Notes under the pieces: generated by a model
The model's input: only the letters and a program-made list of their open reading frames with translations
What the model was told of the DNA's origin: nothing
Databases searched by the model: none
Source of the DNA: Scatophagus argus
Taxonomy: Eukaryota > Chordata > Actinopteri > Scatophagidae
Assembly (NCBI RefSeq): GCF_020382885.2
Contig: NC_058506.1
Location: 10,084,318-10,148,317, forward strand
Direction: 5' to 3'
Length of the DNA stretch: 64,000 nucleotides
Part shown: in pieces, positions 1 to 11,657 of the stretch
Layout of the letters: each line of letters opens with the position of its first letter
How positions within the stretch are numbered: position 1 is the first letter of the stretch
Program-made: the position numbers and the translations under genes

Positions 1-3000
1 TCTTTTGTCCTCTTTTAAAATGTTTGCTGCCAAGTTCTGAGTGCGTCACAGGTCAGAATTTTTGTTGCTAAATCAGCTCTGTAACAACAAATTAATATGT
101 ACATTACAAAGTTCTGATGTGTTTGCATTGTTCTGTCCTGGCAGGCACACGGATTGTTAGATTGGCATCTTTATTTTTTTATAAACTGTTTGAAAGGAGT
201 GTTGTTGTCAGTGCACTGTCATTTCATTTCATTTGACATGACATTTTGACGTTCTTCAGAATGCTGAAGATTTGAATGCATTTCCGATCAAACCTTTTAG
301 AGGACGTTATGGAACACTGATTCAACTAAAACGTGAAGCTTCAGGTTACATTTTGAACTGAAAGTGAACTGGCCTCAACAACAGCTGGCCCATCAGACAC
401 AGGGCACCGAATCACGTCTTTCTCTGAAGCTAAGACAATCAGCTTCTCAGGCTTGAATCAGCCCACTGCTGTAATTTCACGGGCATTTGCATTATTAGCA
501 AACGTTTTCTTTTCCTCCTTGCGGGTAACATAGTGAGTATTTTTTCTGAGAAACAAGTTGTGTTCTGCACCTTACTGTCTCAGCAGCAGCATTACAGATT
601 TTAACCCTATAGGCCTGACTTGTAAGTTAAGGTATCCAAGTTAAATCTTGTTTCGCTGGCAATGTGAAAGCGCATGTTGTCATACAGTGTTGTATAAACT
701 TCATGTACTTCCCTTTGTAGATTTGCACAAAGTGTTGCGAAATCAATGACGTTCATTTTTATGAAATTAAATTACACATTACACATTTTTGTGCAGTATT
801 TGCTCTTCAGATTTTTAATTCTGCCATTTTAGTTAGCAAAAATTACTACCATCATTAATGATTGTAGTTACTACAATCTGAGTGTAGTTTTAGAGGCCAG
901 GTTTTCATGTTGCAAAGAAAACAAAACGTAAATATGACAATAATTTGCAGAGAAAGCATATCCTATTATGTTTTTTATTTGTTGTTATGTATTTACATGT
1001 TTTGTGTTTGCAACTTGAAGACTGGGAGCCCATCCAAGAAAAAATTACAGCATGTGGTTATTTGGGTTTTATTTAACAATATTGTGCAGATGATTTGGTA
1101 ATCCTTTGTGCAACAGATCAGCCACAGATGTCTGACTTAACACTAAGCTCACATTTTTTACAATCTAACATATAACATGCCAAAAAATCTTTTAACAACA
1201 GAGCCATTTTTAATGGTAACTATTTAAAAAATTATTTAAGTATTAAAAATCAAAAAATTTAAAACCTGTGGCTGTACCCAGTTACAGAATTCGAGCGGCA
1301 TTAGCAATGAAATTTTGGTAAAATAATTCAGAAACACAGTTAAGCTCTGACAAAACAACAGCTGTAATTTGCCTTTGTGTTCCTGCGTCTCATAGTTTTT
1401 AGTGGTTTTCTAACATGGACGTACGTACAAGTTTTCTACAACTGAAGTGAAACAGCCGAAACTCTTCGTAGTGCGAAAAAATGCATAAACTCAAGGGTCG
1501 TACAATTGTTTTGGCACTAAAACTCATCTCTTCATGTTGAATTTTGCACTGATTTAACTTGTGGTAATCAAACTAGTTGAGTACATTTTTGCAGTTTAAG
1601 TTGATGTCTTACTTGTACCTCAACTCTCTTTGAATCAGTTTTCTGAGAAAATAAACTGTAAGTGAATAAAATGCCCCCTCTGTCAGGGAAGCTTTTCATT
1701 TTCTCTGAACCACAAGCTTATATCTGAATGTTTCTCTGTCTTTGAACGTTTTAATTGATTAAAAGTGGTTCCAGATTTGGTGGTCAGCTGTCAGTATTTG
1801 CTTGTAAGCTAATTTTACTGAAATGTTTTTTTGGGTGGAATTAGGTACAGGCATTGCAGACTTATAAAGCTCTGAAATGCGGTTTTGTTGGGCTGCCATA
1901 CCAGCTTTTTCACATTTTGCTCCCTTTCAAGTGTCCTGTATTCAGAAACTGCTCTGATACGTAACATGTAGCGAGCAATGGTTGGGTTCTGCCAATAGGT
2001 GTTCATGTTTTAGTTATCATTACAGCGTCTGTAAAGGGATTAGTAACCTACTTTGAAGGAAGTGGCGAGTCAGAAGTAAATCCTGTTCATAATGTTACTT
2101 TTGGTGTGTGGTACATTGGTATCTGTGAGTATTCGTTCATCACATGAATTCAGACCCGTTGCTGAGATATTCTGTATTGACATTACGAGGCTTACATGCT
2201 TGCATTCTTACGGTCGCTCACTAAAGACTTTCCTTCAGCAAATTCCTTTGAGAGGATATGATCAAGCAGCAAAAACCAATCCCAGTCTACAGGAAACAAG
2301 CTCAGACGACTGCAGGGAAAAACTAACCAGGGGAAGCTTGTAGAAACATTGGACAGGAGATTGAAATATCCACTGTTAATAGGAGAACCTGCTAGAAGAG
2401 CAACTTACCGTCAATCAGGCCTTAGAGGCTGTAAAAGTGAAATGCTTATGACATTCTGCTTAGAACTTGTATAATGACTCTTCATGGACTCTAAGAGCCT
2501 TAGGAATTATTCTCTGAGTTTATCATATCAAGTTCAACTCTTGACTGAATGTCAAATTAAAGCTAAAGTTCAGGTTCAGGTGGTGCTTATCACCTGGATG
2601 ATGCCATCATTCTGGGGGATCGAGGTGGCACCTGGCCTGAGAGACTGGTTAAGACCGAGGGAACAGTGAATAAAGACAGTGTTATTCGGAGTGCTCAGAC
2701 AAAAATTGAGGCAAAAATTCACCCTCTGGCATAAAAATGACCAGAATGATAGAGGAAGATACACTTAAACATTTGCACAAGTGAATGCCCCAGTTGTAAA
2801 TTTGTACTGTATACTAAATATTAATAATGAAATCAGGTCAAAGACCGTCTTCAGACCCAACATCCATGAGATTTTTACACACTTCTTTAATGATTGCTGA
2901 ATTCAATTAATTTGGGCCTAGAGTATCATGAAATTAACCTTCAGCTGCCCAAAAGCATATTCACACTACATGACATATGCTCATTTCTCTGCTCCGCACA

Positions 3001-3930
3001 CTGTGACACCTATCCTGTAATAACTCTGTGTTTTAAGCTGTTGCTGTCAGCTTTGTGAAGACAGACAGCCTTGTGTAAACAGGTTTGTGGGGGTTTACCC
3101 CTTTGTAGTTCGGTCACGCTGCGCTCTCTGAATAGCACAAAGATTCAGACCAGAGGACAATGCAGGACACAATGCAGTGGGTCGTGTTTACAAATTGCAT
3201 CCATGCCTTTAACACCTACGAGCCCAGGCCTGTGATCGACCATCTTCAGACCCTGGTTCAGAAAACTCTGTTGCAACAATCTGTGACCAGATTGATGGTC
3301 AAAAGTGTGGATCATACAGTTAGCTGGTTACTGGATGTCAGTGTTTTATGATTTATTTTCACAGGTTTTTTGGGGGGCTCATTATGAGGTGGGTATATTT
3401 GTTTTTATCTAACTGTCATGTTGCTTCCTTAAAAAACAAACAAACAAACAAAAAAATAAATAAAACCAAGCCGAACAAAGACGTTTGTTACAGTCACAGA
3501 CAGGCAGTCAGTGTGACAATGAATTTGCTTTGCAATCGTGACTGGTGGTTTGTGACGTTGTCCGTCTGTCCCAGACAATGTTGTCCAGACAGACAGAATG
3601 GTGAAATGACATAAACACAGACAAGAGACATAACACTTCATTCACAAAAGCTCAATTCCATCACAGCTGTTTGGGTCAGTCACTTGACCGTTATTGTCCC
3701 CCATCAGTACAGAGCTCAACTCAGTCTGCTTTTCATGCTGTTATTCCTCTAAGGTCAAGCCAAGTGGGTAGTGTGCTGCACATGGAAGTGTTAACGCTGC
3801 ATTTTAGATGTTTTTCAGATGGAAAGTGAAAGAACTGCTTTGCATAACATTTTGGACGGTATAACTAGAAAGCTGGTGGATGCTTATCCTGACTAAACAG
3901 CAACAAATCAAACTTGGGTAAACTGATGTT
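1..3930. other. Intergenic region, no gene recognised
   Basis: AT-rich non-coding DNA upstream of the window's first gene. The open frames in it are short and lack protein-like composition, paired splice sites or known motifs. I see no tRNA, CRISPR-like array or intact transposon. It may contain the tail of a gene outside the window or unrecognised conserved non-coding sequence, which cannot be judged from one sequence. Confidence 0.6.
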
Positions 3931-3936
3931 CATGCG

Positions 3937-3942
3937 TTTATT
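3937..3942 (-). terminator. Polyadenylation signal of the beta-defensin gene
   Basis: AATAAA on the minus strand, about 290 nt after the beta-defensin stop codon. It is the first canonical signal downstream, so it probably sets a 3' UTR of roughly 300 nt. Confidence 0.5.
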
Positions 3943-4233
3943 GGTGACACAGCATTTCACAAAGGATTTTTAATGAAACATGGGATGTAGGATCAGTTAC
4001 ACAAAGTTTGAGGCAATAGGATTACAGCTGCAGCTAACAGCTGCTCATATGAAGTCCACTTCAAAAGCACTCAGATCCCACAGCATGTTAGAAGTCCAAA
4101 AGAGATTGATTAAGTTGCCCGCAATGTTTTATCCAGAAGGATGCTGTGTCAGTTACCAGGATCCCTGCTGCCTGTGCTCAAGTTTTCAGCCCTCATGCTG
4201 CGGCGTCTTCCAGGGATCGGCAGATGGCAGGTG

Positions 4234-4850
4234 TTAAGACCGCGTAGCACAGCACCTGAAAATGAGCACAGCACAACTTCAGTTAACCTTACAGTAAGCA
4301 ATCATTTCACTTTACCTTAGATTTTTGTTTCATTATAGCCAGTTTGTAATAAATGTACAGTGATTACGAAGTTATGCACAGTTCTACTTTATGATCTTTG
4401 CAGGCCTACCTGTATCTTCGAGGACAGCCGTGATGCCCCACAATGTACTCCTGAGCATAGCAGAACCGTCTGCAGAGTCCTCTATACCCACATGTCCAGT
4501 ACTGCATTTCTGGATCATTGCCTGTATATAATTATGAAAGAGTTACAAATATGTTCTCATGTCCCTGATGAATATGGACTCAGCAATAAACTGCAGTGAC
4601 AATAAATCCTTTCATCTTTAAAAGAAGTTAACAAATTTAATTTCCTTAATAGTGAAGAAAGCTGGGATTTCACGCTTTCTTTTTCCTTCTCCTCAGAACC
4701 ACGCAAACAGGCTCAGTATGAGTCCGCTGTAGTTTCACCATTTGCTTGATTTGTTCTCACGCAGTCAGAAAGTGTGCATATTCAATGCTTACCCTCCCCG
4801 ACCGCGAGCATCAGGAGAAGCACAAGGAGAACCAAGCTCAGTCCCTTCAT
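4234..4850 (-). CDS. Beta-defensin (teleost type), secreted antimicrobial peptide
   Basis: Three coding exons: 4793-4850, 4410-4521 and 4234-4255, all with GT-AG borders and in frame (63 aa). Residues 1-19 form a Leu-rich signal peptide beginning MKGLSLVLLV. The rest is a short basic mature peptide with six cysteines spaced C-x5-C-x3-C-x11-C-x5-CC, the vertebrate beta-defensin signature. The exon plan (signal peptide, most of the mature peptide, terminal CC pair) is the usual one for fish beta-defensins. Family knowledge: these are cationic peptides with three disulfides that disrupt microbial membranes and are expressed in skin, gill and gut. The start codon was chosen because it opens the signal peptide and lies about 53 nt below a TATA box. 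The gene is divergent from spag7. Its specific fish orthologue name was not assigned. Confidence 0.95.
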
Positions 4851-4902
4851 GTCTGGGTACCAATAAGCTTTCAGACACTGTTGTGGACAGGCTGATGCTG
4901 CA

Positions 4903-4908
4903 TTTATA
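4903..4908 (-). promoter_or_regulatory. TATA box of the beta-defensin gene
   Basis: TATAAA on the minus strand, inside the palindromic-looking context GCTGTATAAATGCAGC, about 53 nt upstream of the defensin ATG. The spacing fits a 5' UTR of roughly 20-25 nt with the ATG in the first exon. Confidence 0.65.
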
Positions 4909-4974
4909 CAGCATTTCAACCACGGGGGAGGAGTCCGTCGTGCTCTGTCCAAATCACAATAACAAGTATCACTG

Positions 4975-6400
4975 AACGATGGCAGTCTGAGGGCTGACGG
5001 TCAGGACTGTCAGCTTACTCTGCTTAGTCAACATCTGCAGCTTCTTGAGAATTTGAATTTTTTTTTTTTTTAAAGAAGAAGAACAGTAATGTAATTTTCT
5101 GTGATCAATTTGCAAAACCATACTTCATTATTCAAATGATCTGTACTGTTCATCAACACAGAAATCCAAATGAAAAAGGAAAGTTCTTTGGTATTGTACT
5201 TACATACACCCCTATGACTGGACAGAGGAGTACACAAAGACCACAAAGGACTCCTGCAAAACAACAAGCCCTTCAAAAGTTATATTTACAGATGATGTAC
5301 TAACTAATCCTTTTGTTTTAGACACAGTTAGCAGTACAATTCTGTCTGCCCTGCTGTGTTTTTAATAGGCTGCCCTCTGTTCGGCCACTGGTCTGCCCAC
5401 ATCTCAATATGGCAGTAGTTCATGTGTTATTGCTGATGCTGTGAAACTGCAATCAAAGTGCACAAAACATGCTGCTCTGGTGACACAGGGGAGGATTGTT
5501 AACAAAACAATAACAACACACGGCATGGACACATAGACATGTATTTGTGCAGCATGCCCCCTAGTGCTAATGTAAGGATGCTTGTTTACTCTTGTCTCGC
5601 ACACATACAACAGATATTACCATATTAAAGGAAAAAGTTAGGATCTGATCTGATCTGTGATTAATTATTTAAAAGATATCTTTCTCAACCCTATCTTTTA
5701 TATATATATATATTTTTCTCTTTCAGAATCACAGTCAGCTTTACTGGCCAAGTATATGTCCACATCCAGGATATCAGACTCTGTTTTGTAGTTACTCTCA
5801 AAATACCTACATCTCCATGAACAATTTATACAAACTATACATACAACAAAACTAAATAAAGAAGGGTACAAAATAATTAACATAAAAATATTGTGTATAT
5901 GCATGTAAGTGAGAAAATATGTATATAATAAATAAAAATAAGAAGCAACAATGACCAACAATATTGTTGTCTATATTAGCCTACAGTTGGTATCTCTAAA
6001 TTGTAAACAAATAGTGCAAGGGTGTGGTGCAATAAATATGGAGTAATTCATGTCATAGGGTACTTTATATACACGAAGTAGGTGTATATATATGCACATG
6101 CATGTCTGTAGAGTATATACATTGTGCTTTGATTTATATTTGGCAATGATAAAGATATGTAAATGTTAGAAAGAGTGTTTATTTAATATGTAATTTATAA
6201 TTTGGATGTGGGATTCACAGAAATACTGGCGACAGACATGCGCCTTCTCTTTTACAAGTAAGAAAGATTTATCTATTTGATTGCACTGACTGAGTAACTT
6301 CCCAAATCAAAATAAATGGTACAGCGTAGCAATATTCTGGGACAGAAGGTGGCGATAGATATTTTACACCCCCGTTTTTCACACAACGAAGAAAAACTCT
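4975..6400. other. Divergent intergenic region between beta-defensin and spag7
   Basis: AT-rich, with short runs of (TA) near 5700-5712. No gene was recognised. It separates two head-to-head genes of very different promoter type: TATA-driven defensin and GC/NRF1-type spag7. Confidence 0.6.
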
Positions 6401-6407
6401 GACAATC

Positions 6408-6420
6408 TGCGCGTGCGCAG
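6408..6420 (+). promoter_or_regulatory. spag7: NRF1-like site in the spag7 promoter
   Basis: TGCGCGTGCGCAG matches the palindromic NRF1 consensus (GCGC-N2-GCGC type). It lies 57 nt upstream of the spag7 ATG. NRF1 sites at this distance are typical of TATA-less housekeeping promoters. Confidence 0.6.
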
Positions 6421-6471
6421 TCTATACAGCTGCAGACAATAACAACAGTCTGCGCAGATTGCCCTTTCATT

Positions 6472-6485
6472 CCAAGATGGCGGAT
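6472..6485 (+). promoter_or_regulatory. spag7: YY1-like motif overlapping the spag7 start codon
   Basis: CCAAGATGGCGGAT contains the AAGATGGCGG core of the YY1 consensus, with the motif's ATG being the translation start. Such overlap is common in vertebrate housekeeping genes with short 5' UTRs. Confidence 0.5.
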
Positions 6486-9400
6486 CTTCTAGGCTCAATC
6501 TTAAACTCGATGGAGAAGCCTCCAACAGTCGGCGACCAGGAAAGCCGACGAAAGGCTCGAGGTATTTACTATATTGCCTGAATAGTTGCTCATTTAATGC
6601 TTCTCTGGAAATGTTTAAATAAATATGATAAGGGATTTACATGTATGTGAAATTAAATGGACTGACGAAGAAAGCGTTCCTGGTGCTGTCATTGGCCAGT
6701 CGAGCTTTCAAGGTTTAGCACCACCTTAACGGAACACGCAGACCCGCAAACTTCCGCAGGCCAGCAGGTAGAGTCTGCACTAGTGACGGGCAAAACGAAG
6801 TTTTCTGAAGTACTGAATCACAAAGCAGTTGTCTTGAAAATGATTCGTTGTTTTGAAGCATTTGGTAATGTAAAAGTGGCGGTATCTACTGGCCAAATCT
6901 TTGGTATAGTATTTGGACGAATGTTTACATTAACACAAACCTGCTGATCTGCTGCAACCCCTGGATATTTACTAGGACGAGCTAAACCTGAGCATTCAAA
7001 GCGATCTGCCTGTAGAGATCAGTTTCTCATAACACTGAGCCCGTATTGTTTGCAGCCCTGAGCCGTTTTAGCTACCCTTTCTCTGCTGAGGAACCCACTT
7101 GGTGGTCTTTTCAGAAATCATTAATCTTGCTATTACCTCAGGCAGTGGGCATGTTAATGACTCTCAGCATATAATAACGAGTGGTAGAAGCTAAATTTGT
7201 ACGCTTGTGGTGACAAATTCCCTTGCATTTCATAGATGCTAGAAACTTTCATTTGAGACTTCCATTGTTACAAATATCAGCTTCCTTTCAGTTAGGCCCC
7301 ATCTAAATCTAATAACTGCAAAAACCTGTGCATGCACCTAATCTGCCACATGGGTCCCATAAAACATGGGAATACATTATAATAGTACCTAGTTCTAGAT
7401 CTAGATCTAGATGCCTAGATCTGATGTGAAAACTGTACCTCTCCACAATGTGACAATGGTGAGTGGAGTACAAATAAAGAACTTTTCCCACTTAAAACTT
7501 GTTGTGAAGACATAGCTACAAGGCAGCAGCAATAAAAAGTGGACAAAGCTGTTTCATTAACTGTTCTGAGTATGCCTACTAATAAAACATCAGAGACTGT
7601 TTGCATGTAGACACGTGCAACAAATAAGAGGCCTTGAGTCACCCTGTACACCAGCCCTAATAGGGAAATGTGGCTTTGGGATTTACAGCAAGTGTGTCTC
7701 TTCATTAGCCTTTTTTGTGACTTCAGCCTTAAAAACACTTTTATGCCAACTGTCGCTGTAAAACAGTGTTTACAACGGAAACTTTTAAAAGCTATTGGAA
7801 ATCAACAAACTCCACGAATTTCTCTCCTTTTAAGAGCAAGCAGCAAGACTCAAGAAGATGGAGGAAGAGGAGAAAAGAAAGAAAGCAGCATTCAGGAAGA
7901 AGGTGTGAGCTTCAGTGTCATCCAATACACATTGAAAGTACACTCATTGGCCACTCTGTTGGTTACACCTGTACAATCTAATGTAATCCAATACAACTAC
8001 AATACCCCCATAAACACCTTTATGATAGTGTCAATAAAACTCAACATTAGAGACATTTTAAAATAAGAATTTATGCATTTGATTACACAAGTGTACTTAT
8101 TAAAGTGGAAAGCTCCTGTGTCCTCCTGTCAGTATGTTGGTATTTTATCACGTCTTGTTTAGATGGAGAAAGAGGTGTCGGATTTCATTCAAGACAGTTC
8201 ACAACAGAAACGTAAATACAATCCTATGGGGAAGATTGAAAGGAGCATATTGTAAGTAGTCATTACTTCAGTTAATTACAATGAGTCTCTTTAGGAAGGA
8301 AACATGGCATGTTTTGTCATATGCTCACAGCCATTTACATTTCATTTCCTCCTGCCCTGTAGGCATGATGTTGCAGAAGTAGCCGGTCTGACTTCTTTTT
8401 CTTTCGGAGAGGACGAGGAGAGCCGTTATGTCATGCTTTTCAAGAAGGTCTGAAAACTTTGCTTTTGATCCAATGTTAGATGTTATTACTTCCACCAAAG
8501 AAGTTATGTTTTCCTGATAGCTGCACATGCAGGCTAAGCTTTTCTCAGACTAGGGTCTGGCTATGGAAATGTAAATACACACATCATGCAGCTAATTATA
8601 AATATTCTTTTTCCATTTGCAAATTTAAATTAGTCTGAAACTTTCTTCCTTGTTTTTCAGATTTTTGGAACCATTTTTGATAACAAGCAGCCTTCTTCAT
8701 TATGTTATTTGAGTCTGAGCATTTGATAGATGTACATATGTACATGATTATAACGCAAATAATAAATGTACAGCTGAGATGATGAGGCCTCAGCAGGACA
8801 CAAACATATTTTGACACAATTTTATCCAATTCTAGTTTTGGAAAGACACACAGATAAATACACTGGCTGCAGATTTGCATTTTATTAAAAACTGATCTGT
8901 TGTCCTTGGCGGAGGTTTGACTTCCCAGAATGATTTTCTATTAGTAGTAGTTGTTGTTGGTGGTATTTTTATCACTACCAGATATTAAAATAATGTGGGG
9001 ACGCGTGACAAATTTCTGCCTTGTGCTGTGGCAGGAATTTGCTCCATCAGACGAGGAGCTGGAAGCCTATCGTAAAGGAGAGGAATGGGATCCTCAGCTG
9101 GCAGAGCAACGGCGCAGACTAAAAGTATGACTCCTCAATAAGCAGCCTGGTCACTTTTACACAAAAAGTCACAACTGTAGTCTTACTAGATCAGACCTGT
9201 AACATTTACATATCACTTTTCAGTTAGAAACACTCTTCTCCCTTGCAATTATAAATTTTTTAAAACTCACCACTGCTCGCCCACAATTTATTGTGCAAGA
9301 TCAGAAATGTAAGTTCTTCTGTTAGTAAACAGGCTACCTTCTGCTGTCTGCATGTGTCTGCTACAGTTGTACTGTTTGCTTCTGTCTTTTTAAGTGTTAT

Positions 9401-10013
9401 CTGCTAGCCTCTGTAAAACCTGCAAGTTCTCATTGTTGTAACTGTGATTTATCTTGAGCTGTATCTCAAACTATGCCATGTCAGGTCCTTGAATTTCTAG
9501 TCCTGAAAACACCCACGAATTTGATGTTTGAGAAAATGTGGGAAACGATCAAACACATGTGGGTACAGCTCATGTACTTTTGGAGGATTTTTTTCTTGAC
9601 TTTCCATCACAGTATCTGACCTTTTTTTTCCCTCTCTGCAGGAACAGGCTGCATTGGAAGAAATAGCATCTAGTCAGACAAAGAAGCCGGAGACATGTCC
9701 CAACTCCAACTACAGAGACAAGTACAGTCACCTGATTGGCACCTCGGCAGCAAAAGATGCAGCACATACACTAGAGGCCAACAGGGCCTACGGCTGTGGT
9801 GAGTAAATGCTGTCACACACGCCTATCTTGCATCGCTTTTTCTCACCTAATATCTCCTCTTGGTTTACTCATTATGTTGGCATTTATTCTCTCCCAGTGC
9901 CGGTGGCCAACAAGAGGGACACTCGCTCCATAGAGGAAGCCATGAATGAAATCAGAGCGAAGAAACGGCAGAAGCAGGAGGACGACACAGGAGCACACAG
10001 CAGCAGCTCTTGA
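6477..10013 (+). CDS. spag7: Sperm-associated antigen 7, R3H-domain protein
   Basis: Seven coding exons: 6477-6561, 7835-7902, 8163-8251, 8363-8447, 9035-9124, 9642-9798 and 9898-10013. Together they give 229 aa, close to the 227 aa of human SPAG7. The N-terminus MADLLGSIL, a basic Glu/Lys-rich stretch (about 30-51) and the C-terminal [19 protein letters not shown] block are near identical to the vertebrate family. The R3H nucleic-acid-binding motif is R78-x3-H82 in IERSILH, followed by a conserved [11 protein letters not shown] segment. A KKRQK basic cluster near the C-terminus is a plausible nuclear localisation signal. Family knowledge: a conserved, broadly expressed nuclear protein, with R3H domains binding single-stranded nucleic acid; its molecular role is poorly defined. 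The start fits the alignment and the YY1-type context. The neighbour chrdl2 is on the same strand. Confidence 0.97.
6777..6985. repeat. Probable dispersed teleost repeat in spag7 intron 1
   Basis: Begins CTAGTGACGGGCAAAACGAA and runs through GAATCACAAAGCAGTTGTC to about TTTACTAGGACG. I recognise this from memory as resembling a non-autonomous element common in teleost genomes. No intact terminal repeats or coding sequence are visible, so the family is not assigned. Confidence 0.35.
7395..7422. repeat. (CTAGAT)n short tandem repeat
   Basis: Three perfect CTAGAT units and a fourth after a 2-nt break, in spag7 intron 1. The unit creates overlapping AGATCT palindromes. Confidence 0.7.
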
Positions 10014-10032
10014 GTCTCCATTTTTGTTTTCT

Positions 10033-10086
10033 GTGTACCGGTGTGTGTGAACGTGTGTTTGTGTGTGTGTGCGTGCGTGTGCACAC
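10033..10086 (+). repeat. (TG)n microsatellite in the spag7 3' UTR
   Basis: Imperfect TG/CG dinucleotide repeat starting about 20 nt after the spag7 stop codon, so it would be transcribed. Confidence 0.75.
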
Positions 10087-10932
10087 AGTATAATTCATCC
10101 TACAATGCAATATCTAGTACGTCAGACATTTAGAGTATAACTTATATGAATCTCGTACGTGTGCCGCTCTCTGACTGAGACTGTGCTGAAATCTTGGTGG
10201 AGGTACTCAGGTGTGTCTGATCCAGGAGGTGGATCACTATCCGTGTTTAACATTTGACCATGATGTTCTGTCAGCTGTCAAACTTGTCACACGTTCTAAT
10301 ATACTATACAGTATGAGAAACATGTTTTTCCAGTAGGTCTTTGGCAACCAAAAAGCAGCCATCATTTTTAAAGGAAACTTTGTGTCAGTGATTGACATTT
10401 TTGATGCAGTTGTACATTTACAGTCCTAATATTTTTTTATCAGTAAAGTATTGATAATTATGAGCTTTAACCAGGCTGGATGATGTCTTGAAAGCAAAGT
10501 TTTAGACAGAGCATGTGCTGACAGTGTTCCAAATATCTAGTGTACTTTTTAAAAGGCAAACGAATGCCATCTATAGACCAGCTTTTGGTTTGTTGGTTTC
10601 ATTCTCAACCCGTTTCAGAGCTTTGTAAAGTGGGAAGCATGTCATTTCCTCCATTTCGAGAGGAATCACATTTTAGAAAATACTTCTTTTGTGGATTTTA
10701 GGCCTCTGTGATCAAGTTATGTTCTTGTTTCTGAACATCTGCACTGTCTGTGAATGAAACTGTTAGTGCACACTAAATGTTTTATTATTGAGCCGTGTGA
10801 TGGCTTTCAAAAGGCGTCATAGGAGGGAGCTGATGTACCAGGCTCATTGTAGGGATATTTGTCAAGTATGTTTCTCTGCATCCTGATGTCTGTTTTAACA
10901 AGGTTGCACTGTTTTATCTCCCCATGTGTGTT

Positions 10933-10938
10933 AATAAA
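10933..10938 (+). terminator. spag7: Polyadenylation signal of spag7
   Basis: AATAAA in TTAATAAATGGAG, followed by a GT/T-rich stretch (CTGTGTATTTGTTGG). This gives a 3' UTR of about 940 nt. Confidence 0.6.
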
Positions 10939-10959
10939 TGGAGAACTGTGTATTTGTTG

Positions 10960-11657
10960 GCCCTTTGCATCTTTTAACTGCTTTTAGTATTTAATACAGG
11001 AAGGAGGAAACAGCGATGTGATCCAACACAGCAACACAAAATGTAGGCTCAAAAATGACCACATGAATCAGCATTATTCCGTGATGATTTCACTATGACT
11101 GAATGTAATAGAAGCTACCATAATGACTCGACCATAAGTGCACTCACTGGTTATCTGCTTACATAAAGTAAATAGTAATACAGTAATACATTTATTCACC
11201 TGATACTTTAGTTTTAACTCTTATTTCTGTACATTTTATAGGGAAATATTGTTTTTTCCTTCACTTTATTTGTCTCACAAATGTAGGAAGTAGTTCATGA
11301 ATTATAATGCACTGTTATAGATTAAACAAGTATGATATAAAGTTAAAATTTAAAGCAGATAAAACATTCTGTAAGTGAAAGACGTTTAGCTCACAATGCT
11401 TTTGCGTTTTTATCGGAAATTGATTTGAAAATTGAATATTGGTGTTAATCTATTTTAAGGCCATACGTTCACTCTGCTGTCATCCCTCCTTCGAGCTGGC
11501 ACTACCGCTTGTCTCCTGAAGGAGGAGCCATAGCTCAATCAAGAAAACGTTGGCTTTTTCTTTTTTCCTAATGCATGTTTCGCACTGTCCTGCAGTTTCT
11601 GTCTCGCAGAAACACATATATTGCGCGTTTAAGTCTCACTCACGCACATGTAAAAAA
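10960..11657. other. Intergenic region and promoter area of chrdl2
   Basis: No gene recognised. Close to the gene, an imperfect hairpin is formed by CTCCTTC (about 11486) and GAAGGAG (about 11518). No TATA box is evident at a convincing distance from the chrdl2 ATG. Confidence 0.5.

Noticed and set aside
3980-4237. Cysteine-rich plus-strand frame that looks like a small secreted peptide
   Set aside because: It is antisense to the beta-defensin 3' UTR and last exon, has no signal peptide, and its cysteines lie in a chance cluster.
11550-11657. In-frame upstream ATG extending Chrdl2 by 36 residues
   Set aside because: The extension would place the hydrophobic signal peptide internally. The ATG at 11658 has A at -3 and gives a normal secretory N-terminus.
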